Below, one piece after another: positions 19,107 through 27,929 of a stretch of 64,000 bases of DNA; within the stretch, counting starts at the first letter, position 1; each line of letters begins with the position of its first letter. Origin of the DNA: Parablautia intestinalis (lineage in GTDB: Bacteria > Bacillota > Clostridia > Lachnospirales > Lachnospiraceae); assembly GCA_003612395.1 (NCBI GenBank), contig RAYQ01000004.1, positions 1 through 64,000 of the forward strand. The letters are read 5' to 3'. Under the pieces are notes generated by a model. That model searched no databases, was not told the DNA's origin, and saw only the letters and a list, made by a program, of their open reading frames with translations. The position numbers were made by a program, and so were the translations under genes.

Positions 19107-20489
19107 ATGAACAATCAGAAATATGAAGGACATAAAATTGAAAAGGTTATCCATGGAAGTATTGCAATGGAGCTGGAAATTGCACCGGGAGACCGGCTGC
19201 TTGCAGTTAATGGAGAAGAAATAAAGGATATCTTTGATTATCAGTATTATGTGGAAAATGAATTTCTCACATTATTGATAGAAAAACAGGATGGAGAGCA
19301 GTGGGAGCTGGAGATTGAAAAGGATGAAGATGAGGATCTGGGCATCTTGTTTGAAAACGGGCTGATGGACGAGTATCGCTCCTGTAGCAATAAATGTATT
19401 TTCTGCTTTATTGATCAGATGCCAAAAGGAATGAGGCAGACTCTTTATTTTAAGGATGATGATGCCAGGCTTTCTTTCCTGCAGGGAAACTATGTTACGC
19501 TTACAAACATGTCAGATTATGATATTGACAGAATTATCAGATACCATCTCTCTCCTATTAATATATCCTTTCAGACCATGAATCCGCAGCTTCGGTGTAT
19601 GATGCTGAACAACCGGTTTGCAGGTGACGCCCTGAAAAAGGCGGACAGGCTTTATGAGGCCGGAATCACCATGAACGGACAGATTGTGCTGTGTAGAGGG
19701 ATCAACGATGGTAAGGAACTGGACGATAGTATCCGGAAACTGTCAGATTATATTCCCGTACTTCAAAGCGTATCCGTTGTGCCGGCAGGATTGACCAGAC
19801 ACAGGAAAGGTCTGTATCCTCTTGAAACATTTACGGCGGAGGATGCAAATGAGATTTTAGATACCATTCACCGTTTTCAAAAAGAATTTCATGAAAAGCA
19901 CAGGATCCATTTCGTGCACGCCAGCGATGAATGGTATCTTCTTGCAGGCAGGGAGCTGCCGTCGGAGGAAACCTATGACGGATATCTGCAGCTGGAAAAC
20001 GGGGTTGGAATGCTGCGGCTTTTATTGGATGAATTTGAAGAAGCTTTGTCGGAATTAAAAGAAAAGCTCCATAAGGAAAAGGCAAAAGGGAAAAGTACGC
20101 CAAATGTAACCGCAGACATTATGGGGGAACTTTCCATAGCCACCGGCAGGCTTGCATATCCCTATATCCGCCATATGGCGAAAAAGATAACGGAGCTGGT
20201 TCCGGGACTGAATATTTATGTCTATGAAATCATCAATTATTTTTTTGGAGAAGAAATTACGGTTTCGGGTCTTTTGACAGGGCAGGATATCATAGCTCAG
20301 CTTCAGGGGAAAAATCTGGGAAAAAGGCTGCTTCTTCCGCAGAATATGCTAAGAAGCGGTGAGGAGATCTTTTTGGATGATGTGACGGTTGCAGATATGG
20401 AAAAGGCTTTACAAGTAAAAACAGATATTGTAAAATCAAGCGGATATGACTTTGTAAATGCGGTTTTGGGAAAGGAAATGGTTGATTAA
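19107..20489 (+). CDS. DUF512 radical-SAM/PDZ protein
   Basis: The 460-residue protein has an N-terminal PDZ-like domain (about 1-80, with GDRLLAVNGEEI), a radical-SAM-like cysteine motif CSNKCIFCF (Cys-x3-Cys-x2-Cys) and the DUF512 C-terminal region. The family is widespread in clostridia and often sits beside der, as here, but its substrate is unknown. ATG 19107 follows GGAGA; a TTG four codons earlier lies on that site. The der start follows its stop codon without a gap, so the two are one operon. Confidence 0.85.
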   Translation: MNNQKYEGHKIEKVIHGSIAMELEIAPGDRLLAVNGEEIKDIFDYQYYVENEFLTLLIEKQDGEQWELEIEKDEDEDLGILFENGLMDEYRSCSNKCIFCFIDQMPKGMRQTLYFKDDDARLSFLQGNYVTLTNMSDYDIDRIIRYHLSPINISFQTMNPQLRCMMLNNRFAGDALKKADRLYEAGITMNGQIVLCRGINDGKELDDSIRKLSDYIPVLQSVSVVPAGLTRHRKGLYPLETFTAEDANEILDTIHRFQKEFHEKHRIHFVHASDEWYLLAGRELPSEETYDGYLQLENGVGMLRLLLDEFEEALSELKEKLHKEKAKGKSTPNVTADIMGELSIATGRLAYPYIRHMAKKITELVPGLNIYVYEIINYFFGEEITVSGLLTGQDIIAQLQGKNLGKRLLLPQNMLRSGEEIFLDDVTVADMEKALQVKTDIVKSSGYDFVNAVLGKEMVD

Positions 20490-21824
20490 ATGTCTAAAAA
20501 TAAAAAACCTATTGTGGCGATTGTGGGGAGGCCTAATGTGGGGAAATCAACGCTGTTTAACGCCCTGGCAAAGCAGCGGATTGCCATTGTTAAGGATACA
20601 CCGGGAATCACACGAGACAGGATTTATGCGGACGTCACGTGGCTTGATAAAGCTTTTACCCTGATTGATACGGGAGGGATCGAGCCGGACAGCCGGGATA
20701 TTATTTTATCGCAGATGCGGGAACAGGCGCAGATTGCCATTGATACGGCGGATGTTATCCTTTTTATGGTGGATGTAAAGCAGGGAATGGTTGATGCGGA
20801 TGCCAAGGTGGCGGATATGCTTCGCCGCTCCCACAAGCCAGTAATACTTGTTGTTAATAAAGTGGACAACTTTGACAAGTACATGGCGGATACTTATGAG
20901 TTTTATAACCTTGGAATCGGGGACCCCCATCCGATTTCGGCCTCTGGCAGGCTCGGAATCGGAGATATGTTAGATGTGCTGGTCAGCTACTTTGGAGACA
21001 GTGAAAGCGGGGATGAGGAAGACGAAAGAACAAGGGTGGCGATTGTAGGGAAACCAAATGTGGGTAAATCATCCCTGATCAATAAACTGATTGGAGAAAA
21101 CCGCCTGATTGTCTCGGAGATAGCAGGTACCACAAGGGATGCTGTAGATACGCCGGTTGTTTACAATGGAAAAGAATATATTTTTATTGACACGGCGGGA
21201 CTAAGGCGTAAAAATAAGATAAAAGAAGAATTAGAGCATTATATGATTGTTCGTACCGTTGGAGCTATTGAACGGTCGGACATTGTGATTCTGGTAATTG
21301 ATGCGGTGGAAGGCGTGACAGAGCAGGATGCCAAGATTGCCGGTATTGCCCATGATCGGGGAAAAGCGGTTATTATTGCGGTAAATAAGTGGGATGCCAT
21401 CGAAAAAAATAATAAGACGGTGAATCAGTATACGGCAAAGATACGCGAAATTTTATCATATATGCCTTATGCGGAAATAACATTTATTTCAGCGCTTACA
21501 GGACAGAGGCTTCCCAAGCTTTACGATCTTATTGACGTGATTAGTGAGAACCATTCCATGAGAATATCAACAGGCGTTCTGAATGAGATTATGAGTGAGG
21601 CGGTGGCTCTCCAGCAGCCCCCTTCGGACAAAGGAAAGCGGCTGCGGCTTTATTATATCACCCAGGTAGGGGTGAAACCGCCCACTTTTGTGATTTTTGT
21701 CAACGATAAAGAGCTGATGCATTTTTCTTATACCAGATATATAGAAAATAAAGTACGGGAGGCCTTTGGATTTCGGGGAACACCTCTTAAGTTTTTAATC
21801 AGGGAAAGGAGGGAAAAGAAATGA
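20490..21824 (+). CDS. der: Ribosome assembly GTPase Der (EngA)
   Basis: The 444-residue protein has two tandem GTPase domains, each with a P-loop (GRPNVGKSTLFN near residue 10, GKPNVGKSSLIN near 185) and a DTPG/DTAG switch, NKVD and NKWD specificity motifs, and a KH-like C-terminal domain. It acts in 50S subunit maturation and is normally essential. It starts directly after the DUF512 stop and overlaps plsY by four bases (ATGA). Confidence 0.96.
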   Translation: MSKNKKPIVAIVGRPNVGKSTLFNALAKQRIAIVKDTPGITRDRIYADVTWLDKAFTLIDTGGIEPDSRDIILSQMREQAQIAIDTADVILFMVDVKQGMVDADAKVADMLRRSHKPVILVVNKVDNFDKYMADTYEFYNLGIGDPHPISASGRLGIGDMLDVLVSYFGDSESGDEEDERTRVAIVGKPNVGKSSLINKLIGENRLIVSEIAGTTRDAVDTPVVYNGKEYIFIDTAGLRRKNKIKEELEHYMIVRTVGAIERSDIVILVIDAVEGVTEQDAKIAGIAHDRGKAVIIAVNKWDAIEKNNKTVNQYTAKIREILSYMPYAEITFISALTGQRLPKLYDLIDVISENHSMRISTGVLNEIMSEAVALQQPPSDKGKRLRLYYITQVGVKPPTFVIFVNDKELMHFSYTRYIENKVREAFGFRGTPLKFLIRERREKK

Positions 21825-22480
21825 CGCAGCGGCTGGTTTGTATCATCATTGGTTATGCGCTTGGCATGTTTCAGACTGCATTTATATATGGTAAAATGCA
21901 TGGAATTGACATCAGGGAACATGGCAGCGGAAATGCAGGGACCACGAATACCCTCAGGGTATTTGGTACGAAAGCGGGGTTAATTGTTCTTGCGGGAGAT
22001 ATTTTAAAGTGTATTTTGGCGATTGTGCTAAGCGGTATGATTTTTGGCGCTTCCCACCCGGAGGAAGTTTATCTTTTAAAGCTGTATGCGGCAACTGGCG
22101 CTATTTTAGGGCACAATTTTCCTTTTTACCTGAAATTTAAAGGGGGAAAAGGAATTGCAGCAACAGCCGGACTTATTTTATCCTTCCATCCGGTTTTCCT
22201 GCCTATGGGTGTGATTATATTTTTTAGTGTATTTTTCATTACACATTATGTTTCGCTTGGCTCTTTGCTGGTTTACGCCGGGCTGATGATTGAGATGGTG
22301 ATAGTGGGACAGCTTGGGGTGTTTGGCGCTTCACAGGCAGTGCTTACAGAAATGTATATTCTTACAGCATTTCTCACGGCACTGGCTTACTATAAGCACC
22401 GGGAAAATATCAAGCGGCTGCTGGCAGGACAGGAAAAAAAGACCTTCCTGACCAAAAAAAGTGAGCAGTATGACAAATAA
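21821..22480 (+). CDS. plsY: Glycerol-3-phosphate acyltransferase PlsY
   Basis: The 219-residue integral membrane enzyme moves an acyl group from acyl-phosphate to glycerol 3-phosphate, the first step of phosphatidic acid synthesis. Conserved loops SGNAGTTNTLR, GHNFP and FKGGKG are present among about five membrane helices. AAAGGAGG lies inside the end of der, and the ATGA overlap implies coupled translation. The next gene supplies its substrate. Confidence 0.94.
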   Translation: MTQRLVCIIIGYALGMFQTAFIYGKMHGIDIREHGSGNAGTTNTLRVFGTKAGLIVLAGDILKCILAIVLSGMIFGASHPEEVYLLKLYAATGAILGHNFPFYLKFKGGKGIAATAGLILSFHPVFLPMGVIIFFSVFFITHYVSLGSLLVYAGLMIEMVIVGQLGVFGASQAVLTEMYILTAFLTALAYYKHRENIKRLLAGQEKKTFLTKKSEQYDK

Positions 22481-22521
22481 AATATGCAGGCAGGCTTAAG
22501 AAAGGAGCATAGTTATTTAAA

Positions 22522-23559
22522 ATGGCAAATGTGGGTATCATAGGTGCGGGCAGTTGGGGATGCGCGTTATCATGGCTTCTTAGTAATAATGGAAATCAGG
22601 TTACGGTATGGTCCATCATGGAAGATGAAGTGAGCATGTTGAGAAACTGTCACGAACATAAAGATAAGCTGCCCGGCGTGATTCTTCCTGACGATATGGA
22701 ATTTACGACAGATTTGGAAAGTGCAGTTAAGGATAAGGACCTGCTTGTGCTGGCAGTGCCCTCTCCTTTTACCAGGAGTACTGCAGGCAAAATGGCGCCT
22801 TTCATAAAAGAAGGGCAAAAGATTGTGAATGTGGCCAAAGGAATTGAGGATGTCACCCTTATGACTTTATCAGAAATTATCGAACAGGAGATTCCTAAGG
22901 CAGATGTAGCAGTACTTTCCGGTCCTTCCCATGCGGAGGAAGTGGGAAAAGGCATTCCTACCACAATTGTAGTTGGCTCTAAAAAGAAGGATACTGCCGA
23001 ATATATACAAAGTCTGTTTATGAGTGATGTGTTCCGGGTATATACCAGCTCGGATGTGCCGGGGATTGAGCTGGGGGCTGCGCTTAAAAATGTGGTTGCT
23101 TTAGCAGCAGGCATGGCGGACGGCTTAGGCTATGGGGACAATACGAAAGCTGCGCTTATCACAAGAGGCATTGCCGAAATTGCAAGGCTTGGCATCAGCA
23201 TGGGCGGAAGAATTGAGACCTTTTATGGACTGACAGGGATAGGAGATCTGATTGTTACCTGCGCCTCCATGCATTCCAGAAACCGCAGAGCCGGTATTTT
23301 AATTGGAAAAGGTGTTTCTATGGAAGAGGCAATGAAGGAAGTAAAAATGGTGGTAGAAGGTGTATATTCCGCAAAGGCGGGCTATGCGCTGGCACAGAAA
23401 TATCAGGTGAACGTTCCTGTTATAGAGCAGGTTAATAAGATTTTATTTGAAGGCCGGCCGGCTGCTCAGGCTGTAAGCGAATTAATGCTCCGTGATAAAA
23501 AGGTGGAAAATATTGATCTAAGGCAGCTTTATCTAAACAGTGCGGAAATCCCATGGTAA
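22522..23559 (+). CDS. gpsA: Glycerol-3-phosphate dehydrogenase [NAD(P)+]
   Basis: The 345-residue enzyme reduces dihydroxyacetone phosphate to glycerol 3-phosphate, the substrate of the adjacent PlsY. The Rossmann motif GAGSWGCALS is at residue 7, and the catalytic Lys lies in ALKNVVALAAGM. AAAGGAG precedes the ATG by about 15 bases. It closes the der-plsY-gpsA cluster. Confidence 0.95.
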   Translation: MANVGIIGAGSWGCALSWLLSNNGNQVTVWSIMEDEVSMLRNCHEHKDKLPGVILPDDMEFTTDLESAVKDKDLLVLAVPSPFTRSTAGKMAPFIKEGQKIVNVAKGIEDVTLMTLSEIIEQEIPKADVAVLSGPSHAEEVGKGIPTTIVVGSKKKDTAEYIQSLFMSDVFRVYTSSDVPGIELGAALKNVVALAAGMADGLGYGDNTKAALITRGIAEIARLGISMGGRIETFYGLTGIGDLIVTCASMHSRNRRAGILIGKGVSMEEAMKEVKMVVEGVYSAKAGYALAQKYQVNVPVIEQVNKILFEGRPAAQAVSELMLRDKKVENIDLRQLYLNSAEIPW

Positions 23560-23696
23560 TTTTGCGGCTTAAAGAAATATGCTGCTAAAGTGACACACGG
23601 GCCGCGCGGCGGGTAGGGAAAATCTTCTCTAACCGATTGGAGCCGGGTCATCAGTAATAGAATAGAGAATGAGCACGGGAGTGCAGAAATGAGGTT

Positions 23697-24512
23697 ATGA
23701 TGAGCGAACAATTTATAAGCACAAATGATTATGTGGCGTCCGAACAGCTTATGGCAAGCGTTAATGTGGCGATTGCCCTTAAAAAACCCCTTTTGATCAA
23801 AGGGGAGCCAGGAACCGGAAAGACCATGCTGGCCCAGGCAGTTGCCAATTCTCTTGGCAAAAAGCTGATTATCTGGAATATCAAATCAACCACAAAGGCT
23901 CAGGACGGCCTTTACATGTATGATACCATACAAAGGCTTTATGACGGACAGTTTGGAGAGGCAGGCGTGGATGATATAGCCCACTATATCAAGCTGGGGA
24001 AATTGGGGGAAGCTTTTGAGTCGGATGAACAGGTCATTTTGCTGATTGATGAGATCGATAAAGCTGATTTGGAGTTTCCAAACGACCTTCTGTGGGAGCT
24101 TGATCAGATGGAGTTTTATATCTATGAAACCAAACGTACCGTAAAGGCTAAGCAGCGCCCAATTGTAATAATTACCTCCAATGCAGAAAAGGAGCTCCCG
24201 GACGCTTTCCTTCGAAGATGTATTTTCCATTACATAGACTTTCCGGATGAAGTCCTGATGGAGGAGATTGTAAGAACCCATTATCCTGATGTAGAGGATA
24301 AGCTTTTAAAGAATGCCATGGATGTATTCTATCAGATTAGAAGCCTTCGGGATATCCGCAAAAAGCCCAGTACATCAGAATTGATTGACTGGATTAATGC
24401 TCTGCAGATTGGTGGAATACCGGCTGAGGATATTCGGGCAAAGCTGCCTTTTGTGGGTGTAGTGGTGAAAAAGGATGAGGATCTGGAAACCGTGCGGACG
24501 AAGCTTGATTAA
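23697..24512 (+). CDS. MoxR-type AAA+ ATPase
   Basis: The 271-residue ATPase has Walker A GEPGTGKTML, Walker B LLIDEIDKAD, a sensor 1 Asn in ITSNAEKELP and an arginine-finger-like RRC. MoxR proteins act as chaperones that insert cofactors or remodel partner complexes and are usually encoded beside von Willebrand A proteins, as here (16-base gap). Two adjacent ATG codons are possible starts (23697 or 23700) behind GAGG. The target complex is unknown. Confidence 0.85.
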   Translation: MMSEQFISTNDYVASEQLMASVNVAIALKKPLLIKGEPGTGKTMLAQAVANSLGKKLIIWNIKSTTKAQDGLYMYDTIQRLYDGQFGEAGVDDIAHYIKLGKLGEAFESDEQVILLIDEIDKADLEFPNDLLWELDQMEFYIYETKRTVKAKQRPIVIITSNAEKELPDAFLRRCIFHYIDFPDEVLMEEIVRTHYPDVEDKLLKNAMDVFYQIRSLRDIRKKPSTSELIDWINALQIGGIPAEDIRAKLPFVGVVVKKDEDLETVRTKLD

Positions 24513-24527
24513 GGGAAGGGTGTAAAT

Positions 24528-25733
24528 ATGTTTTCAACTTTCTTTTATACCTGTAAAGCAAAGGGGCTTGCCATCACCTTAAGCGAATGGCTGACTTTAC
24601 AGGAAGCGTTAGATAAAGGGCTGTGTAACAGCAGCCTGACGGAGTTTTATTATCTGGCAAGAATGATTCTGGTTAAAAGTGAGACGGATTTTGATAAATT
24701 TGACATGGCTTTTGAGGAAGCCTTTAAGGGAATTATGTCAGAAAATGAAATTTCTAAAAATATGATGAAGTGGCTGGATAAATCCGAACTGATTGATATG
24801 GTGGACGAAGAAGAACGCTACCGTATGAATGAGCAGGACGGTATTGCGTTTATCGATAAAGACGAGGTGGAAGCCAAGTTTAAAGAAAGGCTGCGGGATC
24901 AGGACAGCGAACACAACGGAGGAAGCTTTTGGATCGGCAGCATGGGTAAGACTGCCTTCGGAAATATGGGCGGCTTTATGGGTGGAATCAGAGTAGGCGG
25001 AACTACCGGATACCAAAGTGCGTTCCAGGTAATTGGCGCCCGCAAATACAGGGATTTCCGTGATGACAGAATGCTCGACAACCGTCAGTTTCAGCTGGCT
25101 TTCCGAAAGCTGCGCCAGTTTTCTTCAAGGCTTGACATTCCCAAGACAGAACTTGATATAGACGGAACAATTGATAAGACCTGTAATAATGGCGGTTATC
25201 TGCAGATTGTCATGGATAAGCCCCGGAAAAATGCGGTAAAGCTTCTGCTTTTAATGGATTCGGGCGGAACCATGATTCCTTTCAGCTCTCTGCTAAACGA
25301 ATTATTTCAGGCAGTGCACAAATCCAATCATTATAAGGATGTTAAAACCTATTATTTTCACAACTGCATTTATTCCAAGCTTTATAAAACGCCGGAATGT
25401 GAAAATGGGGATTGGATTGATACAGAATGGATGTTCAGGAACCTTGACAGCGATTATAAGGTGATTGTGGTGGGTGATGCCGCTATGGCGCCTGAGGAGC
25501 TTTACTCTGAGAGCGGAAATTACAGGGGACCAAACGGCGGACTTGCCGGCTGGGAATGGTTACAGCTTTTAAAACGGCATTACAAAAAGATCGTGTGGCT
25601 AAACCCCAAAATGGCGCCTGGCCATGCACCCTGGCGGGAGGCAGAGACGGCAATTAAGGGTCTGTTTCCCATGTATAAGCTGACTGTGGACGGCTTAAAT
25701 CAGGCTATGATAAAACTGATGTTAAATAAATAG
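24528..25733 (+). CDS. VWA-domain CoxE-like protein
   Basis: The 401-residue protein has a helical N-terminal half, a Gly-rich region around residues 125-170 and a C-terminal von Willebrand A fold. The metal-ion-adhesion motif reads DSGGTM where DxSxS is usual, so metal binding may be altered. It is the expected partner of the MoxR ATPase directly upstream. No membrane segment or signal peptide is apparent, so it is probably cytosolic. Confidence 0.75.
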   Translation: MFSTFFYTCKAKGLAITLSEWLTLQEALDKGLCNSSLTEFYYLARMILVKSETDFDKFDMAFEEAFKGIMSENEISKNMMKWLDKSELIDMVDEEERYRMNEQDGIAFIDKDEVEAKFKERLRDQDSEHNGGSFWIGSMGKTAFGNMGGFMGGIRVGGTTGYQSAFQVIGARKYRDFRDDRMLDNRQFQLAFRKLRQFSSRLDIPKTELDIDGTIDKTCNNGGYLQIVMDKPRKNAVKLLLLMDSGGTMIPFSSLLNELFQAVHKSNHYKDVKTYYFHNCIYSKLYKTPECENGDWIDTEWMFRNLDSDYKVIVVGDAAMAPEELYSESGNYRGPNGGLAGWEWLQLLKRHYKKIVWLNPKMAPGHAPWREAETAIKGLFPMYKLTVDGLNQAMIKLMLNK

Positions 25734-25793
25734 CGTAAAGAGAATTTCTAAGTTCCCCAAAAACGTGAACTAAGAAATTCTAAAGCTTTACGC
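25733..25793 (+). repeat. Long inverted repeat after VWA gene
   Basis: GCGTAAAG (25733-25740) pairs with CTTTACGC (25786-25793), and the adjoining 14-base arms 25741-25754 and 25768-25781 pair with one mismatch. The structure begins inside the stop codon of the VWA gene. No T-run follows at once. Confidence 0.6.
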
Positions 25794-25795
25794 AA

Positions 25796-25828
25796 GAAGA
25801 ATGCCTTGAAAATCAGGCATTCTTCATC
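25796..25828 (+). terminator. Hairpin, probable terminator
   Basis: AAGAATGCCT and AGGCATTCTT form a 10-bp stem around an eight-base loop, just after the long inverted repeat and before tyrS. The T-tract is weak. Confidence 0.45.
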
Positions 25829-25901
25829 CGGATTTGTGTTGCCGCGCAGCAGCAAAATGTTGGTTAGTGTGAGAAAGTTAATACACGGAGGAATATGAAA
25901 A

Positions 25902-27125
25902 ATGACAATTTTTGATGAATTGAAAGCCAGAGGGCTTTTGGCACAGCTTACGGACGAGGAGGAGATAAAGGAGCTGATTAATAACGGAAAGGCTACCTTT
26001 TATATTGGGTTTGACCCTACGGCGGATTCGCTTCATGTGGGACATTTTATGGCCCTTTGCCTGATGAAACGTCTGCAGATGGCAGGGAATAAACCGATAG
26101 CACTGATTGGCGGCGGCACAGGCATGGTAGGTGACCCTTCCGGCAGAAGCGACATGCGCAGCATGATGACGAAAGAAATGATTGATCATAACTGCCAGTG
26201 CTTTAAAAAGCAGATGAGTCGTTTCATTGACTTTTCTGATGGAAAAGCTTTGATGGTAAACAATGCGGAATGGCTTCTTGACTTAAACTATATAGAGTTT
26301 TTGCGGGATGTGGGGCCTCATTTCTCGGTTAACAGGATGCTTGCAGCCGAGTGCTATAAACAGAGAATGGAAAAGGGATTAAGCTTTCTGGAATTTAATT
26401 ATATGATAATGCAGAGCTATGATTTTTATGAATTGTTCCAGCGTTATGGCTGTAATATGCAGTTTGGCGGTGATGACCAGTGGAGCAATATGTTAGGCGG
26501 CACGGAGCTGATCAGGAGAAAGCTGGGGAAGGATGCCTATGCAATGACCATCACCCTTTTATTAAATTCCGAAGGGAAGAAGATGGGTAAGACCCAAAAG
26601 GGCGCAGTATGGCTTGACCCCAATAAAACTAGTCCTTTTGAGTTTTACCAGTACTGGCGGAATGTGGCGGATGCAGATGTGCTTAAGTGTCTTAGAATGC
26701 TGACATTTTTGCCTGTTGAACAGATTGGCGAGATGGATAAGTGGGAAGGAAGCCAGTTAAATCAGGCAAAGGAAATTTTGGCTTTCGAGCTTACCAGGCT
26801 GGTTCACGGCCAGGAGGAGGCTGAAAGATCACAGGAAAGTGCCAGGGCGCTGTTTGGCGCTGGTGTGGCGGCTGATATGCCTACCACAGAACTTAGCGAG
26901 GAGGATTTCACGGACGGAAACCTGGACCTGATTTCCGCTTTGTGTAAGGCTGGGCTGGTAGCGAGCCGTTCAGAGGGAAGACGCGCTATCGAGCAGGGCG
27001 GTGTAACCTTTGGAAGTGATAAAATAACGGATGTGAAAGCCGCCTTTGGCAAGGATGCCTTTGCAGGTGAGGGCGTGGTTATTAAAAGAGGGAAAAAGAA
27101 CTTCCGCAAGCTCGTTTTGAAATAG
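25902..27125 (+). CDS. tyrS: Tyrosyl-tRNA synthetase
   Basis: The 407-residue class I synthetase charges tRNA-Tyr. It has the HIGH-type motif HVGH near residue 46, a KMSKS equivalent KMGKT near 226, and a C-terminal S4 RNA-binding domain. ATG follows GGAGGAATATGAAA. I found no T-box (no GGGTGG-type antiterminator bulge) in the preceding 168 bases, although many clostridial tyrS genes have one. Confidence 0.96.
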   Translation: MTIFDELKARGLLAQLTDEEEIKELINNGKATFYIGFDPTADSLHVGHFMALCLMKRLQMAGNKPIALIGGGTGMVGDPSGRSDMRSMMTKEMIDHNCQCFKKQMSRFIDFSDGKALMVNNAEWLLDLNYIEFLRDVGPHFSVNRMLAAECYKQRMEKGLSFLEFNYMIMQSYDFYELFQRYGCNMQFGGDDQWSNMLGGTELIRRKLGKDAYAMTITLLLNSEGKKMGKTQKGAVWLDPNKTSPFEFYQYWRNVADADVLKCLRMLTFLPVEQIGEMDKWEGSQLNQAKEILAFELTRLVHGQEEAERSQESARALFGAGVAADMPTTELSEEDFTDGNLDLISALCKAGLVASRSEGRRAIEQGGVTFGSDKITDVKAAFGKDAFAGEGVVIKRGKKNFRKLVLK

Positions 27126-27136
27126 GGGGCATATCA

Positions 27137-27826
27137 TTGCAGTATCAATTGTTAAGAAGTAAAAGAAAAACCATTGCCATCTCTTTTGACAGGGATGGCA
27201 ATCTTATTGTGAAAGCGCCTTTGTGGGTGGCAAAGCGTGAAACAGACAGGTTCGTGGAATCCAAAAGGGATTGGATCCTGTCGACATCTAAACGGCTTCA
27301 AATGGCAAGAGAAAAAGAAGCGGCCTTGCGCCTGCAGCTGGAAAACGGTGATGAACTGTACTATCTGGGCGAAAAGAGAGTTTTGATCGTAGTAAGGGAA
27401 GACAGAAGCCGGACGAAAATAAATGATGTATGCGGCCGCCTGGTTATGACGGTTCCTTACGAGGCGGACTATGCCTATAAACGGGAACAGCTGGAAAAAT
27501 GGTACCGAAAACAGGCCCTTTGTGTTTTTAAAGAAAAGGCCCGGGAGTTTGCCGGGACTATAGGAGTAAGCTTTCAGGATATACACATTAAAGATCAAAA
27601 AAGCCGCTGGGGAAGCTGCAGCAGCAAAGGAAACCTGAATTTTAACTGGCGGATATTGATGGCACCGGAGCCGGTCTGTGATTATGTAATTATTCATGAG
27701 TTATGCCATCTTGTATATATGGATCACTCGGCAGACTTCTGGCATCTGGTAGAGCAGTTGTGTCCTTCCTACAGGCAGTATAAAAAATGGCTTAGGGACA
27801 GGGCAGACCTTCTTTATAAATTTTAA
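27137..27826 (+). CDS. YgjP-type metal-dependent hydrolase
   Basis: The 229-residue M48-related protein (DUF45/YgjP) has the zinc motif HELCH with the third ligand His about eight residues on (MDHSADFW), and the family signature KSRWGSCS. Its likely activity is proteolysis of an unknown substrate; members are also found beside restriction genes, but not here. The TTG start is preceded by AGGGGG. No membrane segment is seen. Confidence 0.85.
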   Translation: MQYQLLRSKRKTIAISFDRDGNLIVKAPLWVAKRETDRFVESKRDWILSTSKRLQMAREKEAALRLQLENGDELYYLGEKRVLIVVREDRSRTKINDVCGRLVMTVPYEADYAYKREQLEKWYRKQALCVFKEKAREFAGTIGVSFQDIHIKDQKSRWGSCSSKGNLNFNWRILMAPEPVCDYVIIHELCHLVYMDHSADFWHLVEQLCPSYRQYKKWLRDRADLLYKF

Positions 27827-27834
27827 GCCCGCAT

Positions 27835-27863
27835 GAATAAATTTCTTTAGCCGTACATACATT
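27835..27863 (+). promoter_or_regulatory. Sigma-E-like promoter of spoIVA
   Basis: CATACATT at 27856-27863 matches the sigma-E -10 consensus. GAATAAA at 27835-27841 is a partial -35 match with a 14-base spacer. spoIVA is a known mother-cell sigma-E gene in Bacillus, which fits. Confidence 0.55.
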
Positions 27864-27929
27864 TAATTAAGTATGGAAGGGGCCGGCCAACGCCTTTTAC
27901 TGTGGGGTGTTGGCAGTATGGAGGAGTTT

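Noticed and set aside
25734-25901. T-box leader for tyrS
   Set aside because: No antiterminator T-box sequence or specifier structure could be found; only hairpins without the conserved bulge.
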